DNA of 64,000 nt from assembly GCA_038120095.1 (NCBI GenBank), contig JAYOKZ010000016.1:1-64000 (forward strand), in the 5' to 3' direction. The translations under genes and the position numbers were made by a program. The DNA is from UBA2589 sp038120095. Its GTDB lineage: Bacteria > Gemmatimonadota > Gemmatimonadetes > Longimicrobiales > Gaopeijiaceae. Each line of letters starts with the position of its first letter. Within the stretch, counting starts at the first letter, position 1. The notes below the pieces were generated by a model. The model was not told where the DNA came from and did not search any database. It saw only the letters and a program-made list of their open reading frames with translations. This document shows positions 52,521 through 62,135 of this stretch, piece after piece.

Positions 52521-54596
52521 CTAGCCGTCGCTCGTCAGTCTCGGTGCGACCGGCTTGAGATATGTCTCCCACCACCGCAATTCGCTCATCATGCGGTGTA
52601 CGTTGTTCCAGTGCCCACGGATGGCGTGTGCCTGGCCGTCGTAGACGATCAGTTCAGCTGGCACCCCCTGCTTCTTGAGGGACGTGTACAGCTGCAGAGC
52701 TCCTTCGAGAGGCACTCGATAGTCGACCTCGCCGTGAACGAACAGCGTGGCCGCCTGCACGCCCCCCGAGTTCAGGTACGCGGACTGACGGATCATGATC
52801 TCCCGGGCCTCGGGCTCCCACGGGCGGCCGAAAAATTCCAGTTCCTTGGTTCGGGCCACGTCGGAATGGGCGTAGTTGCTCGTCCAGTTCGACGCACCAG
52901 CGCCACTTACGGCCGCTCGAAAGCGGTCGGGGTATCGGGTGATCAGCCAGTTCGTCAGGATCCCTCCGTAGGAGTGCCCGGTGGACCCGACACGCCCGGG
53001 ATCGACCGGGAATCGCTCCACGAGGTGGTCGACGCCCGCAAGCGCGTCCTCCCCATCGTTGGTACCCCAGGCGCCCCAAGTACCCCACTTGAAGTCGTCG
53101 CCGTAACCTGTTGAGCTGCGGAAATTTGGGAGAAACACAAAATAGCCGTTCGCGGCGAACAGCTGGTTCTTGAAGTTGAACCCATACCCGGAAGCGGAGT
53201 GCGGTCCGCCGTGGTTCACGACGATCATCGGATAGGTATCGCCCGAGCTTTCGTCGTATCCGTGCGGGTAGAGCAGGAACCCTTCGATCGGTGTTCCGTC
53301 ATAGCTCTCGTACAGGATTCGCTCCCAGCCACTCGGTGAGACATCTGCCAGGAACTCCGCGTGGACATTCGTCAACTGACGCTCGTTCCGTCCGTCGATA
53401 TCCGAGGTCCAGATTTCCGGTGGCCGGTCGAAATGCCCCACGGTGTAGGCCATTCGCGTGAAATCATCGTCGATGCTCAGCCCCTGAATACGGCGCAGTC
53501 CGGTCGTGACCTGCTCCACACCCGTGCCATGTGGAGAGACACGGAAAAGGTGGGTCGCGCCACCGATGCCGGTGGTGAAGTAGAGATGGGCACTGTTGGG
53601 CGCCCAGCGGGGCGTGCCGGCATCCAGATCGAAGTCGGCCGTCAGGTTGATCGGGGCTCCGCCGGCGGTCGGACGGACATACAGGTCCCGGGGACCTCCG
53701 TGGTCGAGTCGTCGCTCGATGATGTAGTCCGTACCGAACGAACGCACATACGAGATCCATTCGCCGTCCGGCGAGAACCGAACCCCGGAATAGGTGAATC
53801 CGTCATCGGTCAGGCGAGTCGTTTCGCCGGACACGGTGACCACAAAGAGGTCCGTTCTGGCGTAGAGAAGCTCGCTGAAGACGTTGGGATCTGCGGCAAA
53901 GAGGATCGTGCGGCCATCCGGGCTCCAGGAGACCGCTTCCGGCCGCAGCCCGAGGCTGGTGAGCTGGATGGGCTCGCCCGAGCCATCTGCACGCTCGAGG
54001 AAGATTTCCGCGGTGTTGGCGGCGGACCGATCCGGGATCGGGAAGTCCTGCCCGTCCCGCACGAATGGATACCAGTCGAACTGCACGCCCTCGAACCGCT
54101 CGACGTGCCGCTGCTCGAAGTCGCTGAGTTCCGGTGCAGTCGGGGCCGGTCGCTCGACCTCTCGAACCACCGCACGCCAGAGACCGTCCGGACTCAGGAC
54201 TCCGGATGGAGCCTGACTCGGTACCCGTGTGGCTCGGGTTTCGACGTCTGCCGGATCGATGAGCCAGGCAGCACCTGCCGAGTCCTCGATTCGAAGGCCC
54301 TCCGGAACCCAGGTTGGTTCCGATACGTCCTGCCCATCGTGCTGAATGCGCAGGGGGGACTCGGAACCGTCCGATCGGGCGATCCATGTCTCGACCGAAG
54401 AAGAGTTGTCCTGCTCAATGCGCTCCGAGACCGTGTACGCGACCCATCGGCCATCAGGAGATATCCGAGGCGAGCTGACGGTCTTCAGCGCGTAGTAGTC
54501 CTCCAGCTGGAGTGCCCGGCCGGCCTGGGCAGCGACGGGTCCGGCCAGGAGTGCGCACGCGGTCAGAGAGATCAGAGGGCATGTTGGAAGACGCAT
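52521..54596 (-). CDS. S9 prolyl-oligopeptidase family serine peptidase
   Basis: 691 residues with a signal peptide (LTACALLAGPVAAQ). An N-terminal TolB/DPP-type propeller (about 40-400, ISPDGRWVAYTVSE and VSWSPDGRTILFA) precedes an alpha/beta hydrolase domain with GHSYGG (Ser542), EVDYRVP (Asp625) and GQAHAI (His657). It probably trims peptides in the periplasm or outside the cell. It ends 9 bases from the convergent AEC transporter. Confidence 0.93.
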   Translation of the reverse strand: MRLPTCPLISLTACALLAGPVAAQAGRALQLEDYYALKTVSSPRISPDGRWVAYTVSERIEQDNSSSVETWIARSDGSESPLRIQHDGQDVSEPTWVPEGLRIEDSAGAAWLIDPADVETRATRVPSQAPSGVLSPDGLWRAVVREVERPAPTAPELSDFEQRHVERFEGVQFDWYPFVRDGQDFPIPDRSAANTAEIFLERADGSGEPIQLTSLGLRPEAVSWSPDGRTILFAADPNVFSELLYARTDLFVVTVSGETTRLTDDGFTYSGVRFSPDGEWISYVRSFGTDYIIERRLDHGGPRDLYVRPTAGGAPINLTADFDLDAGTPRWAPNSAHLYFTTGIGGATHLFRVSPHGTGVEQVTTGLRRIQGLSIDDDFTRMAYTVGHFDRPPEIWTSDIDGRNERQLTNVHAEFLADVSPSGWERILYESYDGTPIEGFLLYPHGYDESSGDTYPMIVVNHGGPHSASGYGFNFKNQLFAANGYFVFLPNFRSSTGYGDDFKWGTWGAWGTNDGEDALAGVDHLVERFPVDPGRVGSTGHSYGGILTNWLITRYPDRFRAAVSGAGASNWTSNYAHSDVARTKELEFFGRPWEPEAREIMIRQSAYLNSGGVQAATLFVHGEVDYRVPLEGALQLYTSLKKQGVPAELIVYDGQAHAIRGHWNNVHRMMSELRWWETYLKPVAPRLTSDG

Positions 54597-54757
54597 GGGC
54601 CCACGGGGTTGGGGACATGGAGCGTAGAGCCAAAGTCCGGAGCCCCAGGCGGGGAGGCAAGTCAGGGGCGAGTATGAAGTGAGGGTCCTCGTGGCTCGCG
54701 AAACGACGGGCCTCGGGTCATCTTCGACCGAGATCCACCTCTCTCCGCGGGTCCCCC

Positions 54758-55627
54758 ATGGTCGAAAGCATTCTGGAATACGAGGCGTGGGTCAGGATGA
54801 GCGCGTTCATGGCCGTTCTGGTCGTGATGGCGTCACTCGAGGTCGTCGCACCGAGGCGGCGCAGCGAGATCCCGAGGCTCCTGCGCTGGTCGAACAACAT
54901 CGCGCTGGTCGTGCTCGACACCGTCGTCGTGCGTCTGGTCTTTCCCGTCCTGGCCGTCGCGCTCGCCGTCGTGGTGGAAGACCGGGGGTGGGGCATCCTC
55001 AACGCACTGCCCGTGCCGGATTGGTTCGCGTTCGTGGCATCGATGGTGGCGTTCGATCTGGCCATCTACCTCCAGCACGTGATGTTCCACGCGGTACCTG
55101 CCCTCTGGCGTGTTCACCGGGTCCACCATGCAGACCTCGAATTCGATGTGACGACCGGACTCCGGTTCCACCCCGTCGAGATCCTCCTGTCCATGGCGTT
55201 CAAGCTCCTGGTGGTGGTGGCTCTTGGGCCGCCGGCTGCGGCCGTGCTGCTCTTCGAGGTGCTCCTCAACGCCACCTCCCTGTTCAACCACAGCAACATC
55301 CGCATACCGGATGGAATCGACCGGGCTCTGCGCTGGGTGATCGTCACCCCGGACATGCATCGCGTTCACCACTCGGTCCACGGGCAGGAGTCGAACAGCA
55401 ATTTCGGGTTCAATCTCCCGTGGTGGGACCGGCTGCTGGGGACGTACATCGCGCAGCCCCGCGCTACCCACGAGCGCATGTCAGTCGGGGTCGACGACTT
55501 CCGGACTCGGAGAGACCTGTGGATCGACCGTATGCTGCTCCAGCCCCTTCGAAGGGACACGCGGGCAAGGAACCAGCCGGACGACGGAACCACGCGGGAG
55601 ATGGAGGAGGAGACCCCCATCGCGTGA
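54758..55627 (+). CDS. sterol desaturase/fatty acid hydroxylase superfamily protein
   Basis: 289 residues, about five membrane helices. The di-iron His motifs are present: QHVMFH (107-111), HRVHH (120-124), RFHPVE (His138), NHSN (His178) and HRVHHS (201-205). The family hydroxylates or desaturates lipid substrates. The substrate is unknown; proximity to other envelope genes is not informative. Confidence 0.9.
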   Translation: MVESILEYEAWVRMSAFMAVLVVMASLEVVAPRRRSEIPRLLRWSNNIALVVLDTVVVRLVFPVLAVALAVVVEDRGWGILNALPVPDWFAFVASMVAFDLAIYLQHVMFHAVPALWRVHRVHHADLEFDVTTGLRFHPVEILLSMAFKLLVVVALGPPAAAVLLFEVLLNATSLFNHSNIRIPDGIDRALRWVIVTPDMHRVHHSVHGQESNSNFGFNLPWWDRLLGTYIAQPRATHERMSVGVDDFRTRRDLWIDRMLLQPLRRDTRARNQPDDGTTREMEEETPIA

Positions 55628-55665
55628 AGTGTCCGTCCGGCAGAGCAGGTGGGCCGGGCTCAGTA

Positions 55666-55685
55666 CCGGCGTGCCTTCACGCCGG
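55666..55685. terminator. 8-bp perfect hairpin between convergent genes
   Basis: CCGGCGTG and CACGCCGG surround the 4-base loop CCTT, between the sterol desaturase family gene and the convergent amidase gene. No T-tract is present. Confidence 0.45.
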
Positions 55686-55698
55686 GCGTGTCAGGGGC

Positions 55699-57306
55699 TT
55701 ACCGCCGTCCGACGGCCCTCGGGGCGGGGACCCGGGCACGTGACGCCTGCTCGTAGTCGTAGGCCGCGGCGAGGAGCCGTGCCTCCGACCATGCGGTGCC
55801 CGCGAAGGTCAGCCCCACCGGAAGGCCCCTGGCCAGGCCCATGGGAACGGTGATCAGCGGATATCCGGCGACAGCGGCCACCACGGTCAGCCCCGGAGGG
55901 CGCGTCCCCCGTGGTCCGTTGGGGATCGGTCCGGCTCGGGGAGTCCCGTCGGGCTCGATCCGCCCGGCTGGTGAGCCTGTCGGCGTGACGAGGAGGTCCA
56001 CGTCGTATTCTGCCAGCAGCCGGTCGATGCCTTCCTCTCTCGTGAGTCGGTGCCCGGCAGCGAGCGCCGCACGATATGCTTCTCCCGCGCGACCGTCTCG
56101 TGTTGCCTCTGCGTCGTCCCAGTAGTCCATCGTGTGCATGTTTTCGCGGGGGTCCGACAGGCTGAACTCGATCAGATCGCCGAGCGTGCGAACGGAGACT
56201 GCATCCGGGGTCGTCGCCAGGTACGCGTTCAGGTCGACCTTGAAGTCGTGGAGCAGGATGACGCGCATTTCCGGTCGTGGGTCGACGAGGGCGTCAGCGG
56301 GTACCTCCACAAGCTCCGCTCCCTCGGCCTGAAGGACATCGAGGGCGGCGTCGAAGAGTCTCGTGACGTCGGGAGCGCTCGGTCCCACGGGGCGGATGAC
56401 GCCGAGGCGTGCACCCCGAAGCGCGTCATCGTCGAGGGCTTCCTCGTACGCCTCGAGGTGAGCATCGGCCTCCACGGACCATGGATCCTCCGGATCCGAG
56501 CCAGCGATGACATCGAGGATCATGGCGGCATCCCTGACCGAGCGGGTCATAGGTCCGGACGAGTCCTGATTCAGGCTGATCGGCACGATCCCGCGCCGGG
56601 ACACCAGCGCGATCGTCGGCTTCATTCCCACGATTCCGTTCACCGACGACGGGCCGACGATCGAACCTGCCGTCTCGGTGCCAATCGTTGCGGCTGCGAA
56701 GCTCATCGCCGTGGCCACGCCAGATCCGCTGCTGGACCCTGCGGGACTGCGCGTGATGTCATAGGGGTTCTTCGGACTTCCCCCGACGGTGCTGCCATTG
56801 AAGGAGGCGGTGTTCCTGAACCCGGCGAACTGAGAGAGGTTCGCCTTACCCAGGATGACCATTCCCGCTGCCCGCAGTCGGCGGGTGACCTCGGCGTCGC
56901 GCTCCGGGACATTGTCAGAGAGAGCGTATGAGCCCGCCGTCGTCGGCATACCTACGGCGTCGAGGTTGTCCTTCAGAAGAATCGGAACACCATCGAGTGG
57001 CCCGAGGGCTTCTCCGCGGGAGCGGCGCTCATCTGCTGCCGCAGCCTGCTCCAGGGCATCCGGGGCGATCGCGATGACCGAATTCAGCTCGCTGTCCATG
57101 GCCGTGATCCGCGCGATGTATCCACCGGTCACGATTGCGGAGGTCGTGCGTCCCTCGGCGAGGTCGGCGGCGATCTGATGGAGGGGTACCTCCACGACGG
57201 CGTATCCCTGCGGCGTAGCCGGAGGCTGATCGGCGGCCGAGCAGCCGAAGAGCAGCGTTGCGGTGATGAGGGTGAGAGGCGACGTCCGGGGTCGGATCGG
57301 GGTCAT
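55699..57306 (-). CDS. amidase-signature-family lipoprotein
   Basis: 535 residues from ATG 57306, with GAGGA six bases upstream and lipobox LFGC (Cys22). The Ser-cisSer-Lys triad is Lys112 (LLKDNLDAVGMPTTAGS), Ser191/192 (AGSSSGSG) and Ser215 (TETAGSIVGPSS). It hydrolyses amides outside the cytoplasm; substrate unknown. The frame runs on upstream to 57675, but that extension is Arg/Pro-rich noise. Confidence 0.9.
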   Translation of the reverse strand: MTPIRPRTSPLTLITATLLFGCSAADQPPATPQGYAVVEVPLHQIAADLAEGRTTSAIVTGGYIARITAMDSELNSVIAIAPDALEQAAAADERRSRGEALGPLDGVPILLKDNLDAVGMPTTAGSYALSDNVPERDAEVTRRLRAAGMVILGKANLSQFAGFRNTASFNGSTVGGSPKNPYDITRSPAGSSSGSGVATAMSFAAATIGTETAGSIVGPSSVNGIVGMKPTIALVSRRGIVPISLNQDSSGPMTRSVRDAAMILDVIAGSDPEDPWSVEADAHLEAYEEALDDDALRGARLGVIRPVGPSAPDVTRLFDAALDVLQAEGAELVEVPADALVDPRPEMRVILLHDFKVDLNAYLATTPDAVSVRTLGDLIEFSLSDPRENMHTMDYWDDAEATRDGRAGEAYRAALAAGHRLTREEGIDRLLAEYDVDLLVTPTGSPAGRIEPDGTPRAGPIPNGPRGTRPPGLTVVAAVAGYPLITVPMGLARGLPVGLTFAGTAWSEARLLAAAYDYEQASRARVPAPRAVGRR

Positions 57307-57491
57307 GGCCAGTCCTCGCGGTGTGGACTCCGACGTTTCCCGTTCCACGTACACGAGCGAACTCGTCGGAATGCGGTCAAGGTAGGTGGCGCCTCCCGCA
57401 TGCACGAGATCAGGCGGCCAACCCGGGACTCGAGAGGGCTCGTACCGTCGCGTCGTCCCGGGCAACGATCCGAGCTCGGGCTGCAACCTGC

Positions 57492-58724
57492 TCAGCGCGG
57501 CGGCGACCTTTGCAGTGTGTGGACACCGATGTGCTGCACCTCGAGTTCGTCTCGATGGACGAGGACGACGTGGTTGTCCTGGAGGGCAGCGAGCCGCGTG
57601 TCCGACGTGAGTTCCACGCGGGCCAACGGTCGACCCGACGGGTCGAGGACGTGCCAGGCGTCGTTCTGGTCCCACTCCTCGCTGCCCATGCGGAATCTCT
57701 GAACCCAGATCGCGCCGGTCTGATCGACCTCGACGGTGCCCAACGCGGGAAGTTCGTCGGGGACCACGTCAGGCGCGAAGAGTTGATCGAGCAGCGCACG
57801 TACCCGCTCCGGAGAAGCCCTGCCGGCGCTGGCGAAGCGCTCTTCGGCCTCCGCGCGCACTCGTGAGACCTCATCCGTGCCGAGGGACCGACGGAGGCCC
57901 GGCCAGTCGATGGATCGGGTCAGCGCCAGATCCGGGTCCCGAACTTCGAGGCGGTAGTCCGGTCCGCGTGCGTGAACGATGCGATCCCCCCGAACGACCA
58001 CGGCCGGATCCGCAGCGAACGGAGAGCGGCCGTCGAATCGCTGGTTGATCAGGGCCAGGCCGGCGCGGAAATGCTCCGAGCGATCGCTCGGGCGACCGCT
58101 GCGGTCGGCAAGTCGGATGATCGATTCCTGCGATCCCAGACGCATGCCTTCGCTCAGATCACCCGGATCCGAAAAGCGAATGGAGTGCAGGAGGATCATG
58201 TCACCGAGCGGCCATGCCGATACGAGAAGCGCACCGTCTCCCTCTGCCCCTCGAGGCAGGTCGATGACCTCCGCCACCCTGCCGGCAGGCCCCAGGATGG
58301 TCATACGGGCGTGGCGACGATCGAAGACGAAGATGGAATCAGCTGCGCCAACACGAAGGGATTGGACGTTTCGGATCTCACCGGGACCGTCCCCTCGGGC
58401 CGCAAGGCGCACGGGGGCAGCGGATGGGTCGAACAGCCAGAGCTCCGCCGACTGATTGTCCTCCACGACGAGGCGACCGTCGGACAAGACCTCGACTTCA
58501 CCGACATCGCTCAGGAACGGGGGACCGTCCCCTCTCACGCTGAAGATCGGAAGCGGGTCTACGGTCCAGACCGGCAGGTCATCCGGAAGCCCCTCGATGG
58601 CGAGGGAGGGCACCCCGACGGTGTCTCCGACGATGACAACGGGTCGTGGCCCGTCCGCGGCCGGCTGACATGCGACAAGGGTCAGCGCCACCGTGAGAAA
58701 CACAAAAGCCGTACGGCGTGACAT
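57492..58724 (-). CDS. six-bladed propeller-like lipoprotein
   Basis: 410 residues from ATG 58724, lipobox LVAC (Cys19). Repeats such as VEVLSDGRLVVEDNQSAELWLFDP and LRVGAADSIFVFDRRHARMTILG resemble six-bladed NHL/TolB-like propellers. No enzyme motif is seen. It lies upstream of the amidase on the same strand, 185 bases apart, and may share transcription. Confidence 0.75.
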   Translation of the reverse strand: MSRRTAFVFLTVALTLVACQPAADGPRPVVIVGDTVGVPSLAIEGLPDDLPVWTVDPLPIFSVRGDGPPFLSDVGEVEVLSDGRLVVEDNQSAELWLFDPSAAPVRLAARGDGPGEIRNVQSLRVGAADSIFVFDRRHARMTILGPAGRVAEVIDLPRGAEGDGALLVSAWPLGDMILLHSIRFSDPGDLSEGMRLGSQESIIRLADRSGRPSDRSEHFRAGLALINQRFDGRSPFAADPAVVVRGDRIVHARGPDYRLEVRDPDLALTRSIDWPGLRRSLGTDEVSRVRAEAEERFASAGRASPERVRALLDQLFAPDVVPDELPALGTVEVDQTGAIWVQRFRMGSEEWDQNDAWHVLDPSGRPLARVELTSDTRLAALQDNHVVLVHRDELEVQHIGVHTLQRSPPR

Positions 58725-58907
58725 CGGGAGAATGAATCGGGTCGGGAGGGGGAGGAGGCTCGAGCAGTATGCGCTCGGACGCAGCTTCTGGCGACCTTGG
58801 ACTCGCGAATCGAGTTCTACGCTCACATCTTGCGGAGGGCTGCGCGCCGGACGTTCGGCGCGAGGTCGAATGCGAGTACGTGAATTCTGGATTCGAAGGA
58901 GCGGTCG

Positions 58908-60503
58908 ATGTTGAAATCTCTATTCCGTGCCCTCAACTCTCCGTGGCTCATCGCGGCTGCGATCCTCGCGGTTCCTCGGGTCGCAGGGGCTCAGGAGGCC
59001 ACCGTACCTCTGTTGACGGCAGTCACAGGTGAGTTCACCCGCACCATCGACACGGACGTCCCGGTGGCGCAGGCCTACTTCGATCAAGGTCTGCAAATGG
59101 TGTACGCGTTCACGCTGCCCGTTGCCATCCGCTCCTTCGAGGAGGCCCAGAGGCAGGATCCGAACTGTGCGATCTGTGCATGGGGAGAAGCTCAGGCCCG
59201 TGGTCCGTTCCTGAATGGACGCATGACCGAATCCAACGCCGGACCCGCATACGAGGCCGCCCAGCGCGCGCTGTCGCTGATCGACCACACGGACGATCCG
59301 AGGGAGAAGGCGTTGATCCGGGCCATGGCCCTCCGCTACGTGCCGGACCATGACCCCGATACCCGGGCTGCGCTCGATTCGACGTACTCGCTCGCGATGT
59401 CCGAGATTTACACCTCGTATCCCGACGACGTGGATGTGGGCACACTGTACGCCGAATCGCTCATGCTGCTCAACACGCGGCGCGCGGAGTACGAGTCGGA
59501 TGACCCCTATGTCCAGAGCTTTCACCGTGTGCTCGAGGGGGTGATCGAGCAGGACATCAATCACCCTGGTGCCTGCCATCTGTACATCCACGCGACCGAA
59601 GCCACGTCCGTCGCATGGAAGGCCGAGGCGTGCGCGGATCACCTCATGACGTCGGTTCCGGGGTCGAGCCATCTGAATCACATGCCATCGCACACGTACA
59701 ACGTGCTCGGGCGGTGGGGGAAGGCGGTACGGTCGAATGCGATGGCGTGGCGCTCCGATGAGCGGACGGCGTACGGCGAGGGTGTGTCCTACGGGGCTAC
59801 GCACAACCTTCACATGCTCTTCTTTGCCGGCTCGATGGATGGTCAGGGCCAGGTATCGCGGGCGGCAGCCGAGGAGTACGCGCGGCAGGTGACCGGTGGT
59901 CAGTTCTATCAGTCCATGGTCCTTCTGCGGTTCGGAGAGTTTCGACGGATTCTCGAGCTGACGGAGGCTCCGGAACAGCCGCTGCGCCGTGGTTTGTGGG
60001 AATTTTCGCGCGGTTATGCGCATCTGCGCACCGGTTCGCCGGACAGCGCGGCCGTCTACCTGGAGGCCGTCGACGACAAGGCACGGTCGCTGCCGGACGA
60101 TGCCATGGAGCGGAACAATCTGGGACGTGACCTGATGAGCGTGACGGGTAACATCCTGCGAGGGGAGATCCTCCGGTCCGAGGGTGATCTCGATGGTGCG
60201 ATCTCGGTGTTCCAGAGTGCGTCGGAGCTCCATGACGGGCTTGCGTATGCAGAACCCGAGGCGCTGAACTTTCATGCCCGGCACTGGTGGGGTGCAGCTC
60301 TTATCGAGGCAGGTCGCTTTGCCGAGGCCGAGTCGGTCTACCGCCATGCACTGGAAGAGCACCCGGACAATGGTTGGTCGTACTTCGGCCTTGCGCATGC
60401 CCTCAGAGGTCAGGGCAAGACGACGGAGGCGGATGAAGCGAGGGCGAACTTCGACCGTGTCTGGGCACGCGCTGACATCATCATTTCGGCGTCGCGGTTC
60501 TGA
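58908..60503 (+). CDS. secreted TPR-repeat protein
   Basis: 531 residues, AAGGAG seven bases before ATG, signal peptide ending RVAGAQ. TPR-like helical pairs run from about 55 to the end (FDQGLQMVYAFTLPVAIRSFEEA, ALIEAGRFAEAESVYRHALEEHPDN). A CAIC pair (Cys87, Cys90) and HPGACHLYIHATE follow. It belongs to a family of unknown function. A cytochrome c gene follows after a hairpin. Confidence 0.85.
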   Translation: MLKSLFRALNSPWLIAAAILAVPRVAGAQEATVPLLTAVTGEFTRTIDTDVPVAQAYFDQGLQMVYAFTLPVAIRSFEEAQRQDPNCAICAWGEAQARGPFLNGRMTESNAGPAYEAAQRALSLIDHTDDPREKALIRAMALRYVPDHDPDTRAALDSTYSLAMSEIYTSYPDDVDVGTLYAESLMLLNTRRAEYESDDPYVQSFHRVLEGVIEQDINHPGACHLYIHATEATSVAWKAEACADHLMTSVPGSSHLNHMPSHTYNVLGRWGKAVRSNAMAWRSDERTAYGEGVSYGATHNLHMLFFAGSMDGQGQVSRAAAEEYARQVTGGQFYQSMVLLRFGEFRRILELTEAPEQPLRRGLWEFSRGYAHLRTGSPDSAAVYLEAVDDKARSLPDDAMERNNLGRDLMSVTGNILRGEILRSEGDLDGAISVFQSASELHDGLAYAEPEALNFHARHWWGAALIEAGRFAEAESVYRHALEEHPDNGWSYFGLAHALRGQGKTTEADEARANFDRVWARADIIISASRF

Positions 60504-60512
60504 TGGCGGCAG

Positions 60513-60547
60513 GGAAGGGTGGTCGGCGTCGGGCCGGCCACCCTTCC
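60513..60547 (+). terminator. 10-bp hairpin between TPR and cytochrome genes
   Basis: GGAAGGGTGG (60513-60522) and CCACCCTTCC (60538-60547) form a perfect stem with a 15-base loop, 10 bases after the TPR gene stop and 9 bases before the cytochrome ATG. It may be an attenuator. No T-tract is present. Confidence 0.45.
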
Positions 60548-60555
60548 GCGTGCGC

Positions 60556-60984
60556 ATGATTCGTCTCGTCTTGTCGGGCGTGGTGTTGCTTGGCCCCCTG
60601 GCGTGCGTGTCGGTGGCCACGGGGTCCGGCCCGAATGCCGACATGTCTGTCGAAGATGGTGCGACCGCGGGGGACGTTCCCGCCGTTGCCTCGTTCACTG
60701 CGGAACAGGCGGATCGCGGTGCTCAGGTCTTCTCCCGCGTGTGTTCGGCATGCCACGGGGTGAATGAGTTTCGTGGGCCGATCTTCTCCATGACGTGGAT
60801 GGCGGAACCGGTTGGCCATCTCTTCGAGCACATCAGCTCGAATATGCCGGAGGACCGTCCGGGAAGCTTGAGCCCCGAGGAGTATGCGGCCGTCGTGGCG
60901 CACTTCCTTCGAGAAAACGGGCGGCAGCCCGGTGAGCGAGAGCTTCCTGCGGACGCCGAGCTCCTGCGGACGATCCGCTGGTGA
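60556..60984 (+). CDS. small lipid-anchored cytochrome c
   Basis: 142 residues with lipobox PLAC (Cys17) and one haem site CSACH (63-67). The C-terminal part contains NMPEDRPGSLSPEEYAAVVAHF, the usual position of the axial Met. It probably transfers electrons in the periplasm. A GTG two codons upstream is also possible. It overlaps the DUF2911 gene by four bases. Confidence 0.88.
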   Translation: MIRLVLSGVVLLGPLACVSVATGSGPNADMSVEDGATAGDVPAVASFTAEQADRGAQVFSRVCSACHGVNEFRGPIFSMTWMAEPVGHLFEHISSNMPEDRPGSLSPEEYAAVVAHFLRENGRQPGERELPADAELLRTIRW

Positions 60985-62021
60985 CCCGTTCATCGACTCG
61001 TCCGTTCGCTCGTACTCTTGGCCTCGGCGCGGCCGCCTATCTGGCGATTCTGGTCCCCGGAGCCTCGGCACAGGCTACGAGCGAGCGGGCAATCTTTTCT
61101 CAGGTCATCTCGAATACACAAATCGACATCACCTGGTCGCGCCCGTCCCTTCGGGGGCGATCGGTTATTTTTGGACGCCAGATCCCGTGGGGGGAGGTCT
61201 GGACTCCGGGGGCGAACATGGCCACCACGATCCGCTTCTCGACGGACGTGGTCCTCTCGGGTGTTCGGGTCCCGGCCGGCCACTACAGCGTGTGGCTCAG
61301 GGTGCTGGAGACGGAACCGTGGCGCCTCGCGCTGCATCCTGACACGCTTCTCCCTCACAGCGCCCATCCTCCGATCGCGGAGGCGATCGCGCACGTTGGC
61401 GTGGAGCGCCGCCGGACCGAGGATGTGCAGGAATCCCTCGAGTGGGATCTCGACCGGATTCGGCTGGACGGAGCAGAGCTGATCATGCATTGGGGACAGG
61501 ATCGGGTCTCCGTGCCGCTGAAGGTCGATCCGGGGATCGAGATGGCGACGACGGTGGATCGGGCGACGCCGATTCTGGGCGAATGGATCTACGACGACCG
61601 GCCTTCGCTACCGACACGGGCGCAGATCGATCGGATCTCCGGTGGGGATCCCGATGATCCCACGGGCCGATATCTTCGCGTGCTCGTCGAAGAACCGCGC
61701 CCTCGACTCATTCGAATCGAGCATGACCCCGTGACCGGGATCGTTCACTTTGTCGACCCGGTCGTGGAGGCCGCGGAGGCGGCGTTTTACTCCGGGGATG
61801 GCGAAGCCCCGATCGTGGTCTACGGTCAGGCGCTTCTCCCTCGGAGCCCCGGGTTTTTCGCGGTGGCCGGGACCTTCGGAGGGGATGTATCCGCGGTGAA
61901 CCCGCGGTTTGCACCGATGATCGAGTTCGAATTCGACGAACTCGGTCAGGCCGTGTCGTTTTCCATCCGCGATCCGGATGATTCGTTGACGGCGTCAGGC
62001 GTTCGGGCCGGGGGCCGCTGA
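60981..62021 (+). CDS. DUF2911 domain protein
   Basis: 346 residues, GTG start overlapping the cytochrome stop. A signal peptide ends PGASAQA. The DUF2911 pattern is visible: ITWSRPSLRGRSVIFG, PWGEVWTPGANMATTIRFS, PAGHYSVWL and WDLDRIRLDGAELIMHWG. Function is unknown; the domain is common in secreted proteins of Bacteroidota and Gemmatimonadota. Confidence 0.88.
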   Translation: MTRSSTRPFARTLGLGAAAYLAILVPGASAQATSERAIFSQVISNTQIDITWSRPSLRGRSVIFGRQIPWGEVWTPGANMATTIRFSTDVVLSGVRVPAGHYSVWLRVLETEPWRLALHPDTLLPHSAHPPIAEAIAHVGVERRRTEDVQESLEWDLDRIRLDGAELIMHWGQDRVSVPLKVDPGIEMATTVDRATPILGEWIYDDRPSLPTRAQIDRISGGDPDDPTGRYLRVLVEEPRPRLIRIEHDPVTGIVHFVDPVVEAAEAAFYSGDGEAPIVVYGQALLPRSPGFFAVAGTFGGDVSAVNPRFAPMIEFEFDELGQAVSFSIRDPDDSLTASGVRAGGR

Positions 62022-62038
62022 TCACTTCGGGTGGCTGA

Positions 62039-62065
62039 GTCGCCGGGACGGCCATTCACGGCGAC
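62039..62065. terminator. 7-bp hairpin between convergent genes
   Basis: GTCGCCG and CGGCGAC pair around a 13-base loop between the DUF2911 gene and the convergent histidine kinase gene. No T-tract is present. Confidence 0.35.
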
Positions 62066-62135
62066 GGTTGGATCCGGGACCCGACAACCCGGTCATCATG
62101 GACAGATCGTGGGGCGTGGGTCTGTTCTTCCTGCT

